From Acidovorax sp. A1169 (GTDB lineage Bacteria; Pseudomonadota; Gammaproteobacteria; Burkholderiales; Burkholderiaceae_C): a DNA stretch of 64,000 bases. Each line of letters begins with the position of its first letter. Positions within the stretch are counted from its first letter, which is position 1. The translations under genes and the position numbers were made by a program. Below, piece by piece: positions 63,931 to 64,000 of the stretch. The stretch is taken from assembly GCF_030704685.1 (NCBI RefSeq), contig NZ_JAUZDX010000001.1, positions 558,001 to 622,000 on the forward strand. Direction: 5' to 3'. The notes beneath the pieces were generated by a model that had not been told where the DNA came from, did not search any database, and saw only the letters and a list, made by a program, of their open reading frames with translations.

Positions 63931-64000
63931 ATGAACATTACCCAACACCCCGAACTGCTCGACCGCCTGGCGGCCAGCTACGCTCTCGGCACCCTGCGCG
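63931..64000 (+). CDS. Anti-sigma factor, N-terminal fragment at window edge
   Basis: Only 23 codons are visible: MNITQHPELLDRLAASYALG then TLR. LDxLAxxYALGTLRG is the usual opening of RskA-type anti-sigma factors. GAGGGGG lies before ATG 63931, nine bases after the sigma factor stop, so the two are one operon. The membrane segment and C-terminal domain lie outside the window. Confidence 0.7.
   Translation, partial: MNITQHPELLDRLAASYALGTLR

Overview
The window is chromosomal DNA from a high-GC betaproteobacterium, most likely a member of the Comamonadaceae close to Acidovorax. This rests on several points: three solute receptors of the Bug/TctC family (a family greatly expanded in Bordetella and Comamonadaceae), the citryl-CoA-lyase-like/CoA-transferase gene set, a BPSS1780-type membrane protein, the thrB / small secreted protein / polA order, and codon use dominated by G and C at third positions. 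No phage, plasmid or CRISPR region is visible. The only mobile DNA is a 267 bp non-autonomous element (MITE) at 40895-41161.

Layout. 1-3500: the first part of a giant cyclic beta-glucan synthase gene that runs off the left edge, a 44-residue basic protein and tRNA-Lys(CUU). 3520-10277: a beta-hydroxyacid dehydrogenase and a divergent kynurenine-formamidase-like esterase, GMP reductase, a secreted protein, UvrD-like helicase and a 50-residue lipoprotein. 10288-16402: a leftward operon of CoA transferase, hydroxyquinol-type intradiol dioxygenase, citryl-CoA-lyase-like protein and two Bug receptors, with a divergent LysR regulator. 16424-21340: a Fur-box-preceded iron operon (imelysin, di-haem DUF1111 protein, second imelysin, DUF1513 protein). 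It is divergent from a Pho-box-preceded PhoX phosphatase (21709-23907). 24162-30258: an orphan FecR protein with its membrane partner, homoserine kinase, a small secreted protein and DNA polymerase I.

30300-36385: a probable D-amino-acid or acidic-amino-acid locus with a LysR regulator, D-amino acid dehydrogenase, two GltI-like binding proteins and an Asp/Glu racemase, followed by an exported dienelactone hydrolase. 36508-40793: ZIP transporter, an AlgZ/AlgR-like two-component pair and argininosuccinate lyase. 40797-42175: a MITE lying in the apparent 5' leader of a third Bug receptor gene. 42217-48093: CHASE-GGDEF cyclase, SGNH hydrolase, OpgC-type acyltransferase and large catalase KatE. 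48305-56979: bacterial alpha-2-macroglobulin, a small membrane protein and PBP1C. 57104-64000: a PAS-GGDEF cyclase, two EamA exporters, an FMN-dependent L-lactate/alpha-hydroxyacid dehydrogenase, a cytochrome c, an ECF sigma factor and the first 23 codons of its likely anti-sigma factor.

Themes that recur: envelope defence and periplasmic glucans (beta-glucan synthase, OpgC, macroglobulin/PBP1C), nutrient scavenging under iron and phosphate control, and promoters whose -10 box lies 6-7 bases before the start codon, pointing to leaderless mRNAs. Gene calls are by reading translated sequence and family motifs; no database search was run.
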